64,000 nucleotides of DNA. Source: Macrocystis pyrifera (lineage: Eukaryota; Sar; Phaeophyceae; Laminariales; Laminariaceae). This document shows, piece after piece, positions 19,740 to 31,394 of the stretch. Both the position numbers and the translations under genes were made by a program. Each line of letters opens with the position of its first letter. Positions within the stretch are counted from its first letter, which is position 1. The stretch covers positions 620,001 to 684,000 of the forward strand of contig JASSKH010000050.1 in NCBI GenBank assembly GCA_031763025.1, in the 5' to 3' direction. Under the pieces are notes generated by a model. It ran no database searches and had not been told where the DNA came from. It saw nothing but the letters and a program-made list of their open reading frames with translations.

Positions 19740-22700
19740 CCCAGCTCTGTATATGAAAATGTACGACATCGCAGGGCTGACATATCTCAATATTACAATC
19801 AACTCAAATCAAACTCAGAAAGTCAAAAATACAATCTGTAACTCGAAAATCAAAGAATTAAATCAACACTCAAATCTTCAAATCAAGTATTCAAATGCTA
19901 TAATCCACAGCCTCTCTGGTGCAAACACATAAAACTCTCGCAAGTCCAATGCCGGGTAAAACGGCATTCTTCTCGGATTCAGTCAGGTAAAACGGCGTTT
20001 TCCGCGGAATTGGTCCAAAGATAGTGATGGAATCTCGTCGACTTAGTAACAGTGATCTCCGGGGCCGTCCCCTCGCCAAACGCTACTGGTGTCTAGAGGC
20101 AACAATCACGATCATTCGTATTGTCTCCAGCGCCTACGCTTGAAAAGAACAAATTACGAATTCGACGAGATTTGCACCCCCACCCATCCTAGGGAATTAT
20201 ATAGCGCTACCTGCTAGACCACTCAGTCAGCGCTGACTCTGAAGAACAAAAGCAAATTTTCAAGAACCTAAAAGATCTAACTCTCAATTTCCAAAGTACC
20301 ACCCAAGCCTTCCAAGTCAGAAAATATTTAAGATGGACCGCACGCGCCCCCAGGCGCTTCATAGTCTCTCTCCAGCCTTATCAAAAACCTCTCCCTCTAT
20401 TTTATAAGAAGTTAATGCAGGTCATGGAAAATATCACAGTAGATATGCTCATCAAAATGAAAATTAAGCCAAGAAATTCAATGCTACAGATCGCAAGGAA
20501 CCCCGTTCCTCCGGACAAGAAACTCCCCTTACCCCCCCTACTCCCGACATAGATACACAGATCGCGACGGTAATACCAGATAGCATACATCTCTTTTCAT
20601 TGAAATTTTATTCGACGTTGAAAGTACTTGAAACCACCAACATCTTTTGGCACAATCGAAATCGACCAGAACACAACTCAAAAACACAAACAATGAAATT
20701 TTCCATCCAGATTCACAAGAAACCACATTTCATGAAAACCACCCGAATGCCCCGAACACTACTGCTGCTGTTGCGTCCGCCACGGCTGCCTCTCCGTCCG
20801 GTCTCATGCCGTCACCGCAGCTCGGGTCATTCAGCATATCCTCCTGAGTGAAATCAGACATCGCCTCCGCAGCATTGACCGGCACGCACAAAGGATGGAG
20901 CGTGCATTCGAGCGGTTAGGTCGGCATTGGGTGCTTTGCTTATTTCACGAATACACAGCTTGCAAACTCCTCTTTCCCACTAATGTTCAACTTCTCAAAT
21001 GCTACTGCAAATAAACAGTTGCTTCTCAACGAGAGTACTTGGTCCCACATGAAACCCGTGTGTTCATCGACCACTACACACTGCAGTACGTACTTGGCGA
21101 ACATACACAGCAGTACCAAGAAACCTGTTTTCGTCTCAGCTCATGCCCATAACTCTACAATCATCAGCAGTAGTACCGAGGCAACAGACGCTGGACGACG
21201 GGGTGTTCTACTCTGCAGTCCAGTCAGTATTTTTCTCAAATCTGCGCAATGCATATTCAGGACCATACTACTTCTGTTGCTATACTCGCATGATGTATTT
21301 CGCCGTCCACAGCTATCTTGCCTTTTGGAACGTAGCAACTAGCACGGGTTGGGCTGCACAGCTGCTACACATCAGTCCAATAACTCAAAACGAGATACCC
21401 GCATACAAATATCTAAACATGCGAAATGCCGCATTCAGACGTGTTGCTGTAGCTGGGCACAAGGGTTCATTTCAACACGTACAACTCTTTCTGCTGTACT
21501 TGCTCGGTTCTACCAGCACCAGACCAACGCAATGCCAAAACTCAGCAATAGGGTGGGCAATTCAATCCTCGTACTGTATATGATACGTAATGACTTCAAA
21601 AAGGTGCACCTGGGCGAAGGGTCTTCTTGCAGTCGTTGACCTTGAATCATTCGCACGTATCTCAACTAAATTCTAGAGTACCTTTACCCTTTTCGTTTCA
21701 AACTCGCACTCGTATCAATGCCCAACCAGAGCCCTCGACCAGTCAACTACAAAACAGACATACGTCATAGTCCTGCAGTACGTTTACAGGAGAAACTTGA
21801 GTGAGGAGTGTGTGTACAGGACAACTCGAACTTCAGTGAGAGAAGCTATATGCGTATACGTCTGTGCATCTCCTTCCATTTCCAACATTCCCAATCTCAA
21901 TCTCCAATGTTCGGAGATTACCTACCATTCTTAAATCGATAAACAATCTATCTAAAGACGGAAATCACCACTTCAATCAATCATCAAAATCAAACGTGCC
22001 CGCCGCGGACATAAGTCCTTGCTGGTGGCGCCTCGGTTCCTTCTCTTTCATCCTCTTTCTCTTGGGGCAGCGCATCCTGTCGCGCCCGTGTGCTGATTCC
22101 GAACAGACCATGCAAGCTCCTCCCCCTGCGCCCATCCTCACTCTCTCCCTCGTCTCCTTCTTCTCCTGCGGGATGGTGCTTCAGAAGTCCAGCCGAACGA
22201 TTATGCTAAAACACTTTCAGCGTCGCTCCCGTGGTCTCCACCTCCCTCCCCCGGCTCCCGCCAAACTCCCTATTTCATCCTCTCTTATTTTTTTACTTTC
22301 TACTTCTACCTCGCCAGCGCAAAGCGAACCCACAGATTCAAGCAGATGCCTGGCTTTCCTGGGGTGTTGCAGCAGCGACGGTTACGCGGCGGTCGAGACC
22401 ACGGCGGCGGCAGCGGCGGTAGCGAAGACGGCGGTTGCGGCGGCGGTGGTCACGACGGCGGCGGTAACGGTGGTTACTCTGTGCGCTTCATCGTCGCGAC
22501 AAACTGAAGCAATCCTCTGACTGCTGACGTTTTTGACGGTGGTGCTGGAGCTGCTGCCGCCCCTGCAACTGCTGCTCTCCAGCGCCTTCGCCACCAGTGC
22601 CAAGCGAATCTACAATGCCCGGCTTACGCATGGCCCTGCTGGGATGGCCGTTGCTTCTAGTGCGGCATCTCCTGCCTCTCCTCTCACGTCCGTTCCTCCA

Positions 22701-22840
22701 TGACCTCGATCTCTTCTTCTAAATTCATACGCTGGCTCCCTGACTATCAATAAGCACATCATCTAAGAATAGACATTCCCACCACTCTAGGTTGACCTGG
22801 GCTACTCTTGCCAATAGAAGATCACCGGCTTTCACTAGTG
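19740..22840. other. Internal region of LTR element C, no domains recognised
   Basis: AT-rich, CA-rich sequence up to about 22000, then pyrimidine-rich sequence, then a GCGGCGGT-type trinucleotide patch (22385-22475). The + frame 21864-22520 (218 codons) begins in low-complexity sequence and ends in the trinucleotide patch; no gag, protease, RT or integrase motif appears on either strand. Confidence 0.5.
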
Positions 22841-23097
22841 TGTTGATTGATCTTCAAAGGCTAGAAGCAGCTGGCACGGGAACGCGTGGCTGACTCCAGA
22901 CATAGCACGGAACTCCTCTTATATTACATCCTCGCTGTCGAGATGACTCGCCTCATATGCAGTACGAAGTTACACCTGACGAGTGGCATTGGTGGGCACA
23001 CAGTACCCCGATATCCCTATACCCTACTACCTTTCCAGCATGGAACTCCTCAATATATGATGTATTTTATATTTCGTGTTTCTGAGTACCATCAACA
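22841..23097 (-). repeat. 5' LTR of element C (257 bp)
   Basis: TGTTGATTGATCTTCAAAGG to CCATCAACA; followed by the GTACC target duplication. On the minus strand the internal sequence after it starts CACTAGTGAAAGCC; no known tRNA-derived primer site recognised. Confidence 0.85.
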
Positions 23098-23102
23098 GTA
23101 CC

Positions 23103-24082
23103 TCCTTCAGTTGGGGCCCTGCAAGGATCCTGTGGTGAATCAGAAAGATATATTTTCCCAAATGTGATAGCTCCGCATCAAGTTACTACTGTACCATATG
23201 TACAGTGGGTTGTCAACGAAAATCAAACTCGCTGTGCTGTAGCAGTTCGGCAAAGCTCCAGTCTAGTCCTACAAGTATACAAGATCCATGCTCAATTCTT
23301 GCAGCAGTGCACGCGGTTGATAGGGGTCGGTGTTATGGTTGATAGGGCGACCGCTCTGTCTGCTGGTATCATACGCCCAGTTCATGCGGTTGGCACTCGT
23401 AATAATCCTTGATTGGTCCTGAGAATCGTAAGAAGGGAGAGACAGGGGGATTTCTCAGTTTTTCTGCAGACGGACTACACCGAGCAGCGCACCTGATATC
23501 GCAGCTGTTCTTCGAGTCTCCACCTCAATTAGGCTCGCTCATTATGTAGGGCACAACCGGGCATCCAAAAATGTCATGTTTCCGAGGTTTATAAAAAAAA
23601 CAAACAAGATGGATAAATGAGCTCAAAAACCAAAAATAACGTTGGTTTCAGGAAATGTTCGCGGAACCAATCGTTTTTTTTTTTGACGGTTTTCAACAAA
23701 AATATGTATGTACGCCGCGGAATTCTCTAGGATAATCCAGACCATATGGTACCACATGTCCTTGAATTTTTGCGAGGTGGCGACGTGGCCAGGCGGCCAC
23801 GCTCAAGGTGCTAAATCGCCAGGCGACCAGGTGAGGTGCCAACTGTTGTATACATCATAGAACGTTCGAAAAGTTGCTGCTGTTCTTTCTTGGGTGGGTT
23901 CCATAGTCCTGCTTTGGGCTACAGCCGGGGTGAACGCATCCCCGCGGTGACGTTCCAGATTTCGCAATTTGAATGCCCAGAGCACGCGCTACGGAACCCG
24001 GCCGGGAACCACACCAATACCGTGGTGTACATGCGCCCCCCGTGTGCGCGCCGTAGCCAAGAGCGCGAGAAAAGGCCTGCAG
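23103..24082. other. No recognised feature
   Basis: Right flank of LTR element C. The first ~90 bp may continue the interrupted frame described at 15172-15895. A T-tract lies at about 23674-23683 and a GGCGAC-rich patch at 23775-23830. Confidence 0.4.
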
Positions 24083-24408
24083 CCCTGTTGAGGGTTGAGG
24101 GTGCTATTGTACTCGATTGTCGGCTGCATCTATGTAAAGGTATTTGTGATGTACGTAGAGACCTCAGGCATGTTCCTGCGAAGGGACATTTCATGTGGAC
24201 CACGTATCATGCCCGGACATCCACTTCTCAAATTATCTTACTTATGGGAAGCCTTCCCTGTGTGGCCTTTCGCTCGGTTACCCTTCCTTCAACATATGGG
24301 ACGACTATAATATTTATACGATACGCTTCTATATTTTCTTCTCTATCCCTGCATGGCCTGGGGAATACCCCTGACCAACCCACGGTTGGCACGGCAGGAG
24401 ACATGCTA
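24083..24408 (+). repeat. Dispersed ~330 bp repeat, copy 1
   Basis: Matches 28904-29226 in the same orientation over its length, with shared GTTGAGGGTGCT, CTCGATTGT, ATCATGCCC, GGGAAGCCTTC, CTGTGTGGCC, GGTTGGCACGGCAGGAGACA. No terminal repeats were found. One copy may be part of a larger repeat. Confidence 0.7.
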
Positions 24409-24470
24409 GCGTCTTTCTCTCAGCTCCAAATTTAATTCGGGTTTGAACGGAGAGTCTCACGCGAGGGCGT

Positions 24471-25625
24471 GTGAGCGGCTCTGGTCTAGTGGGTGACTCG
24501 AGACAGGTCGACAGGATCGCCCGCCTGGAATACCAAATTCTCAGGCTGCATATTCGGGAGGAGTTACTACAAGCAGAGGAGAGAGCCCGGGCGGAGAGGC
24601 GGCAGCAGAAACTTGAGCATGGTGGAGGGATGGAAGAGGAACCGGACTACGAGAGGCAGTGCCGGCTGGATCAACAGTGGCAGCAGCAGCGGCAAAATCT
24701 TTGCGAGCTACAGCAGAAGATTCGGCAGTGCAAGCAGCAGCAGCAACGGCAACACCTGGATCCCAAACAACCACAGCCTCAACAGCAGCAACTTCAGCAG
24801 TACCAGCAGCCCGTACAACCATAGTCCAAGCAGCATTAAAGTTTTGGTTTGCATTTTCTGCTATTTGTGCCACCTCAATAGTATATATAGCAAGCTCTAG
24901 GAGAGCAACACAGAGGGAATGAGGGTCGGCACGACCCAGGCCGTGGACGGCACGAACATCATCGACACAAGAGTGGCGGCAGACAATGCTGTGGCAGGAG
25001 CCGCGGCGGTGGCACACAACGTAAAAGCGCCGAGCCAGCCCCCGCTAGAGGGCGATAGGTTGAGACGGGATGACAAAGCGGCTAGCCGAAGTGAGCAAGG
25101 TGCTCCTTCGAAATCGGCGACTATGGTCGCGGGATAAAATTCCCCGCGAACGAGAGAGAACGCATCAGAGGGTGTGTTTGGACAGGGGCAGGAGCCGCTA
25201 CCTGGGAACAGACCATCACCGTCTAGGTCAGGCGAGGCACCACAAGAAATCAGCGAAAAAGAGGTTAAAGAGCAGCGACTGGTTAGGAAGGATTCGTTTG
25301 GGGGTACGCAGAAATAATCATTCTACCTGCGCCCAAGAGGAAGCCTCTTGATGAAAATATTGAGGGGGAGGACACGAGGACACCGGAAACGAAAGGGAGT
25401 CACCCCGAAAACGGCATCAAGGATCATGGGGAGAGCGAGGAGGGGGAGGGGAATAGGAGGACGAGCCCGGGTGTTGGGCTAGGGCCGGCACGGAGAGCAA
25501 GGTGGATGAGGGGCAATCGAGGGAGAGTCCGCATGGCTGACCGGGGGTTACCGAGCAGGCTGCGTCGGAGGACAACACTGAAGCGGACAAGAGTTAAAGA
25601 AAAGGACAAAGAGACCGAAAGTTGA
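24471..25625 (+). pseudogene. Decayed glutamine- and arginine-rich coding region
   Basis: The frame 24471-24824 encodes a charged helical segment (QVDRIARLEYQILRLHIREE, then EERARAERRQQKLE) and then a glutamine-rich tail from CAG/CAA codons (24670-24815), ending in TAG. A second frame (24919-25315) is open except for one TAA near 25135 and reads as a hydrophilic protein (EISEKEVKEQRLVRKDSFG). A third (about 25330-25625) is Arg/Glu-rich. Such composition is seen in retroelement Gag proteins and in disordered nuclear proteins; no motif decides. It ends before a T-rich tract. Confidence 0.3.
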
Positions 25626-26744
25626 AAGCTGGAAGCTTGATGGAAAAATTACAAGTAGTTTTTTTTTTTAATTTATTGCTTTGTTTGGTTTGGTCGGATG
25701 ATTAGTTTACTGCATCGTACGCGTATTATTTCTGGGCCGACAATTTGAGATAAGATTGATTTGTTTTGCAAAGCTTATTTTTTAATCTCTGCTGTACCTT
25801 GCCCCCACCCTTCCGCCGAGCCCCCCCCCCCCCCCTTGCGCATTGAGGTCGACCTGTCTTTGAGTGGATCTGAAGTTGGTAGAGTGTGCGATGGGCGTCA
25901 GAGGTAGCCTAATCCGGTAATAACCTGCTGCCGTTCCCTGACGAGCATAGCTATGCTGTGCTGTTCCTTCGCAATGATATTAGGAAAATAAGATAACAGG
26001 ACGAGGACTTTCTCCTTTTGGATGTATGCTTGACGCCTACTTGATGACCGAAATTAACATCTTCGTTGCTTTCACTTACTGCAGTTAATTGTCTACAGAA
26101 TAAGTGGTATACGCTGCATGCGTGGGAACGCAGAATGGTTGCTTCACCTGCCAACAACACGTATCATACTGCTTTCTGTTGATACGAGGATAGCATTGTT
26201 ATTTGCGCAGATTCCAAGTTTAGTATTTATGAGATTTGTGTTGGTTATACATCGGGGGACCGTAGTGCGGCTCAACACTTGATACGTTCAAGCACTGGGT
26301 GAGCATCCTGATTTCTGGTTGATTCCGTCTACAGCAGTTTACGGCAGGGGATGCATGTTGTAGTTCATATTTTGGAGTCGCTACCGTTGAGATTGACATG
26401 TACTCGGAGTTTTTCTGGGGTGGTATGATATGATCGCCAGGACAAAATATAATCTTATGCACAAAACTGCAACAAACAATAGTAACCCCCCCCCCCCCCC
26501 CCGCCCTTCCCCGCGACTTGGTGACTGACGCTGTATGCCCTCTCCCGAGCATGAGAGCAGGGGGTGATATGTTGATGTTACTCTCGCGCTCGGCATTGCG
26601 AATGAGAATTGATTTTTGAAGTTTGAGTTTTGACTCTCGGTTGGTACGGTAGAAGTTCCCTCCTGGTTTCTACACATGAAACTTGCACTAGTTCCTTGCT
26701 GGATTTATGGTGAGACCACTTGGTATGCAGTCGGAAACTAATAT
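25626..26744. other. Non-coding, with homopolymer tracts
   Basis: A T-tract near 25658-25670, a C-tract near 25820-25835 and a C-tract near 26488-26503 interrupt otherwise unremarkable sequence. No gene recognised. Confidence 0.4.
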
Positions 26745-26747
26745 TGC

Positions 26748-27526
26748 AAAAGCCAGTTTCCGATCAAAGACAAACACTTGCATTCTTATGCAGTTAGTTG
26801 ATAAAACACCTTTTCAATACAAGATTTTTCGATTATGATTTCCAACTGGACCAGACAATCGAAAAAACAGAGATTTTCGATCCAACTCGCCAGTCGGACT
26901 CCTGCATCGGAAATGTTTGAACGTCTCGCCGCGTACTTGTACGGGTATCACACACCCACACAGCAACACGACATACGACACGATCCCACACCACATTATT
27001 GTCGGCGACGCTGGCTTGGATGCTGTCACCTCTGCTGCTGCTCGGCGCAAGTCAGCGTGATACATCCTTGTCTACGCCCGTCAGCAGTTAACTGCCCCCG
27101 ATGGCCGCAGTGCGCGGTATCGATCACCTTTCGCCAACTGCTGCGATGGCATTAGCTTTGGCGACTCTCGAACAAATCCAGCGCCACAAGGGCCTCGAGA
27201 ACGTGATGGAAGAGAACGCATCACGCACGAAGCTCACACGCTGCTTGGGGAAGAAGCGAGGGATGACATGCATATATGTATGGTCGGGCGCAGCAGCTGC
27301 AAGATGAAGGTCTCTGTGACCCCACCAGCATTATGGCGGAGCAGTTTCGAACCGGCTTTCGCCTGCCCTATTCTTTTTTCTTGCTCAATCTATTGAAAGT
27401 CATTCCCTTACATCAAACGTCTCCAGAAAAAAACACACAAAAACTATATATTCGATCCAACGGACGAGAAAAAGGGTATCTATTGATAATCCAGTCCGAA
27501 CAATAACCGATCGGAAACCGGCTTTT
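26748..27526. mobile_element. Inverted-repeat-bounded element, ~0.78 kb
   Basis: AAAAGCCAGTTTCCGATC (26748-26765) and GATCGGAAACCGGCTTTT (27509-27526) are 18 bp inverted repeats with one mismatch. Weaker inverted similarity extends inward (TTGATAAAACACCTTTT versus the complement of AAAAAGGGTATCTATTGATAA). No transposase is encoded. No clear target duplication. A non-autonomous DNA transposon (MITE-like) fits best. Confidence 0.5.
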
Positions 27527-27599
27527 TTCAGTCATACTTTTATAGAAGTGGCCTGAGGATAACATTTGAGTTTTGGTTATTGGGCGGGGATTACTTTGA

Positions 27600-27935
27600 T
27601 TTGGTGATGCTATACACGTATGATAAAGACGGGAGTTATTTTCTGGACGGAGATGAGTAGATTAGTGGACAGAGTTTTCTGAGGGGAGATATTCTTGAAT
27701 TTGGTCACATTTCTTAACGATGATAAATACACGAGTTATTTTCTGGACGGAGATGAGTGGACAAGTGGACAGAGTTTTCTGAGGCGAGGCTTTCTTGGAT
27801 TTGGTAACACTTAACACTTGTGATTAATATATGCGTTCTTTTCTGGACGGAGATTAGAAAATTAATGTACAGAATTTTCTGGAGGATTTCTTGGATTTGG
27901 TAGTACTTTACTATTGTAATGAGAAATTAATGATT
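27600..27935 (+). repeat. 101 bp tandem repeat, about 3.3 units
   Basis: TTTTCTGGACGGAGAT recurs near 27638, 27739 and 27839 with the same following order (GTGGACAGAGTTTTCTGAGG, then TTGGATTTGGT). Later units are more diverged. No coding. Confidence 0.8.
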
Positions 27936-28903
27936 TGGATTTGAGACTGAGAGTGTGGTTTTCTGTCTGAGACCAAATATTTAGATTTTTGGCATTTGAG
28001 ATTCTGGTTTTTGGCGGATTTGAGTTTGGACTCTAAGGCCATATTTTATGGAAGCCGGTTGTAATTTCTGGAATCGAGGTGTCAGCACCTTCGCAGGCGT
28101 GTTTGACCAGGGAAACGGGCGAATCGGGCACGCTTTTCTTGGAGTCCCACCAGCCATTTAGCGAGAGGCATGCAACGCCGTCTGCCGTTTCTTCAGGATA
28201 GCAGCTTGAACATTTGTGGATACACTCCAGTTTCCTCTATTCAGTTTCGGACGCGATTTATCTGAAAAAGAGACTATTTTTTTTGGCTGAAATGTCCATG
28301 TACACCTGAAAATGCCTTGTTGGTTTTTTCATCTAAAAAAATGACAACATCATAAAAACATCGAACGACTCCCCTGGCGAAAAGAAAAACGGGTCTAAAT
28401 ACCTCTCCCCAAAGGACTGCAAGTATTCCGAGAAAAGATCGAGCCTGATTCGGTCGGACTACGGGTGTAAAATACGTAAAAGCACGCATGAAACACAGTG
28501 TCGGGTAAGTTTTTCGGTTTTCAAAACCCTCCCATAAGAGATGGCCTAATGTATCATTCTTCAAATCGATTTTCAGGTTTGGAGTTTGGGATTCTACTGT
28601 TCAACTTGACTTGAATATTTGGTTTAGAGCTTCTGGTTAACCCTTGTTTCGACCCTATTTCACTTTAGTGATGACTGTTGGACCAACCGCCACGGGAAGT
28701 CTGAGTGTTGATTACCGGGCCGATGTTGACGTTAAAACGAGAAAGGTTTGGAAATGTGATATTTGATATTTCATTTTTAATCTGAGATATCGGGGGTTGG
28801 GGTATTTGTTTTTTGGTAAGATAACTTGAATTCGAGTATATGGCTTGAACCACCGTGGTATGCTGGACGATGCTTTGCTACCCCGCCTATCAAGCATGAG
28901 AGC
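27936..28903. other. No recognised feature
   Basis: T- and G-rich sequence with repeated GATTTGAG/TTTGAGTTT words. A minus frame at 28564-28274 (96 codons) reads hydrophobic but matches no family I know. Confidence 0.3.
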
Positions 28904-29226
28904 AGGGTGTGTGTTGAGGGTGCTGCCATCCTCGATTGTAGGCTGCATCTGTGTAACGGTATTGATATACGTAGATACCACAGGCATGTTCTTCCGAAGC
29001 TCCGAAGGAACACTTGATATGCACCACGTATCATGCCCAATTATTCACTTCTCGCATGATCCTACATACGGGAAGCCTTCTCTGTGTGGCCACCCGCTCG
29101 GCTACCCTTCCTTCTGTGCGGCGACTGTAACATACATATACGATAATCTTCTATCTTTTCTGCTCTATTACTGCATGGCCTGGAGAGTACCCCTGACCAG
29201 CCCCCGGTTGGCACGGCAGGAGACAA
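28904..29226 (+). repeat. Dispersed ~330 bp repeat, copy 2
   Basis: Second copy of 24083-24408. Flanks differ, which fits a mobile or duplicated unit. Confidence 0.7.
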
Positions 29227-29839
29227 GTCCGAAGAGAAATCGTGGCCGATGCAAGTTGATGTACGAAAGAAGTCGGGAAATGAGAAATATGCCCCCGGAG
29301 GCACATGTATTAACGACGCCACCTGTGGAACATTATGTTGTTGCGCCCCTGGAACTGGGGGCACAGAAGGCTAAAGTACTCCCGGAAATACGCAGCATGA
29401 TACAACGCGGGATGACAGCGACCGCACGATACCAGACTCTTATATGGGTTGTCTACGGCATGTGGTGCAGCGCTGTGTACAGCAGTTCGGCCGGTCATCG
29501 CTTCTCGCCCGACTTACAGACGTGTTCGTGCTCTCGATACGCAGGATCCCTCGAGACATTTTTTGGGGGCACATCAAGCTAAACGCATCTTTGAAAATTG
29601 ACTACTTGAAGCACGCCTCCAAGAGAAATAACGAAGACCGTAGGATGCCAGACCCACTGGAGGTTGTGTACTTCATGTATTGCTGTCGTGTGTGTAGACG
29701 TACTGCCGGCCATCTATTCTGGCCCGATATATAGACGGGTTTTTGCACTCGATACTAAGGATATCTGCAGGAATGTTTGGTGAACACATCAACCGGAACG
29801 TGCCTCCAAAAAAGGTCAAATGAAGGCCGCCGCCACAAG

Positions 29840-29920
29840 CATTTTCATGATGAACGTGAGATTCAAACTCACGGCCTGTGACCCATGTCCTGCCGATAGA
29901 CGCCAGTGCTAGGTGCAAGG
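29840..29920 (-). repeat. tRNA-derived SINE fragment 1
   Basis: On the minus strand it reads TGGCGTCTATCGGCAGGACA, TGGGT, then a B-box-like GAGTTTGAATCTC and GTTCATCATGAAA. The 5' A-box half is diverged. It shares the middle and 3' part with 30351-30453. Confidence 0.55.
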
Positions 29921-30350
29921 CATTGTCGACCTAAGGACCGACTGCTGCTAGCAGGTAATGCCTTTGGCCCGGGTCTGGCCACTCGCACAAGGCGCTTGAC
30001 GATGCTCTTGGGTTAGTTGCTGCTCGCTTCACCAGATATCTTCTGAACGAAGGGGCGAGGCAAGTCATCAGAACGGCAGGTGATATAGTCTGGCAGGTAT
30101 GATGTCAAAACGACGCAACAGGGGCGAATGTACACCATCACGGCTAGCCCATCCTGAAGGGCCGTATATGCAGATTAGTAAACAACTCAGGCACGAACCA
30201 AACCAGTCTTGAGCCCCCTTTCAGAACAGTGGGGTATTTGGTCTGCGTATGGGGCCGTACGTGCCTAGTCCGGTCTTCGAATCAACCTCTGAGGACCCAG
30301 GAAGACTGTTTATCAGATGCTTCACACGAAGATCGTTTTTCTTTTATAAG

Positions 30351-30453
30351 CGATTTCATGGTGGGCATAAAATTCGAACTCATGATCAACCACCCATGTT
30401 CTGCCGAGAGACACCATTTGCTAAGGTCTTAGTCCGTTGGGCTAACGATAAAC
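30351..30453 (-). repeat. tRNA-derived SINE copy 2
   Basis: On the minus strand: A-box-like TTAGCCCAACGGACTAAGAC, then TGGTGTCTCTCGGCAGAACA, then B-box-like GAGTTCGAATTTTATGCCC. The long gap between boxes and the GGACTAAG pattern suggest an origin from a class II tRNA (Leu or Ser). It does not fold as an intact tRNA. Confidence 0.6.
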
Positions 30454-31300
30454 GCTTAACCAACTACCTAGCTTATCTTAGCCTTAGAACACTCTCCTGG
30501 GGAGCGATGAACTGGAATACTGCGACCTCGCCGCCGATCACCTACGGCGTGCGTATGCGCTTGCGCGTCAATAATACGCGTTCATGGTCTCCGCAGGAAT
30601 ATAAGATGCCTTCAGCCGTAAAACGGAAAGGTCTGCGAAAAGCAAGAGGGAGGCTGTCACAAGAACACGATGTCGAGCGTGCCGTACTCCTGGGTAGGAT
30701 CAAACGTGGCGGTATCCATCGTCCGCGCCAGATGTACGACGTGCCCGACGCGCAGCTCGTGTCTCGACACGAGCTGAATCAACTAGCGGAGATATATTTG
30801 TTGTCCGTCAGGAACAACGTGATTTCATTTCGCCCTCGTGACATTAATGGCGCCAGGCGTTAGCATCGCAGGCGTGCATATTCCAAGGACGCATAAGCAG
30901 CGAGACGTAGATTCGCGAGGTTTCTCGCCTATAAGACGGGCGGCACGTCCGCCAGGCACGCCAGGAAACGCCAGAGCGGGGAGCGTTAACTTCCGCACGA
31001 GCGGGAGGATGCCGTCATCCTCTTACAACGGCGTTCGTTATGGGCTTATATGATAAGGGGACGTTTACTCAGAAATTAAATGCCGAAATAGGCGCAATTC
31101 GCCCTCTCCCGCGCGATATTTCATATGCCGTGACGAGGTCTGCTCTTTAACTTTTGTGTTTTTAGCGCGCTCATTGGGGGGTGCCTGTTGTGTGACTCCA
31201 AAATCGCAGCAGCGCGTCTGGTCTGCGAGGGGGGGTGTGAGTGCCAACCACGGTATAACAGGAACAACGGTACCGGGCTCGGGTGCCATGAACAGAAGGA
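30454..31300. other. No recognised gene; one open + frame
   Basis: A + frame runs through 30480-30863 within a 204-codon open stretch. Its second half is basic (KRKGLRKARGRLSQEHDVE) and reads like protein, but the start lies in the SINE and I know no family. GC-rich short repeats occupy 30940-31010. Confidence 0.3.
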
Positions 31301-31301
31301 G

Positions 31302-31394
31302 GGGTGATTACGAGGGCCGAACGCCCTCGGGTTCGACCGCACTAACCTGCCGTCGACGCCATTTGTTAAGGTCTTAGTCCGTTGAGCTATTGAT
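31302..31394 (-). repeat. tRNA-derived SINE copy 3
   Basis: On the minus strand: ATAGCTCAACGGACTAAGAC (good A box), ATGGCGTCGACGGCAGG, then GCGGTCGAACCCGAGG (good B box). It is nearest to an RNA polymerase III promoter of the three copies. It shares the first 40 bases with copy 2. Confidence 0.6.

Larger units (their letters stand above)
15896..23102 (-). mobile_element. LTR retroelement C with GTACC target duplication
   Basis: Two similar LTRs (15901-16166 and 22841-23097) face the same way, both with TGTTGAT...ATCAACA ends. GTACC precedes the left LTR (15896-15900) and follows the right LTR (23098-23102): a 5 bp target duplication, so this is one insertion. A G6 tract on the minus strand (16167-16172) borders the left LTR as a polypurine tract would, so the element points left. 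The LTRs differ at roughly one base in eight plus small gaps, so it is old. Removing the nested YR element leaves about 3.2 kb of internal sequence with no gag or pol domain; it was probably non-autonomous or lost its genes. Confidence 0.8.

Noticed and set aside
22382..22603. Alanine/valine-rich protein
   Set aside because: It is encoded by a GCGGCGGT trinucleotide patch inside LTR element C.
31302..31394. Functional tRNA gene
   Set aside because: A and B boxes are present, but acceptor and anticodon stems do not pair convincingly and similar copies lie nearby.
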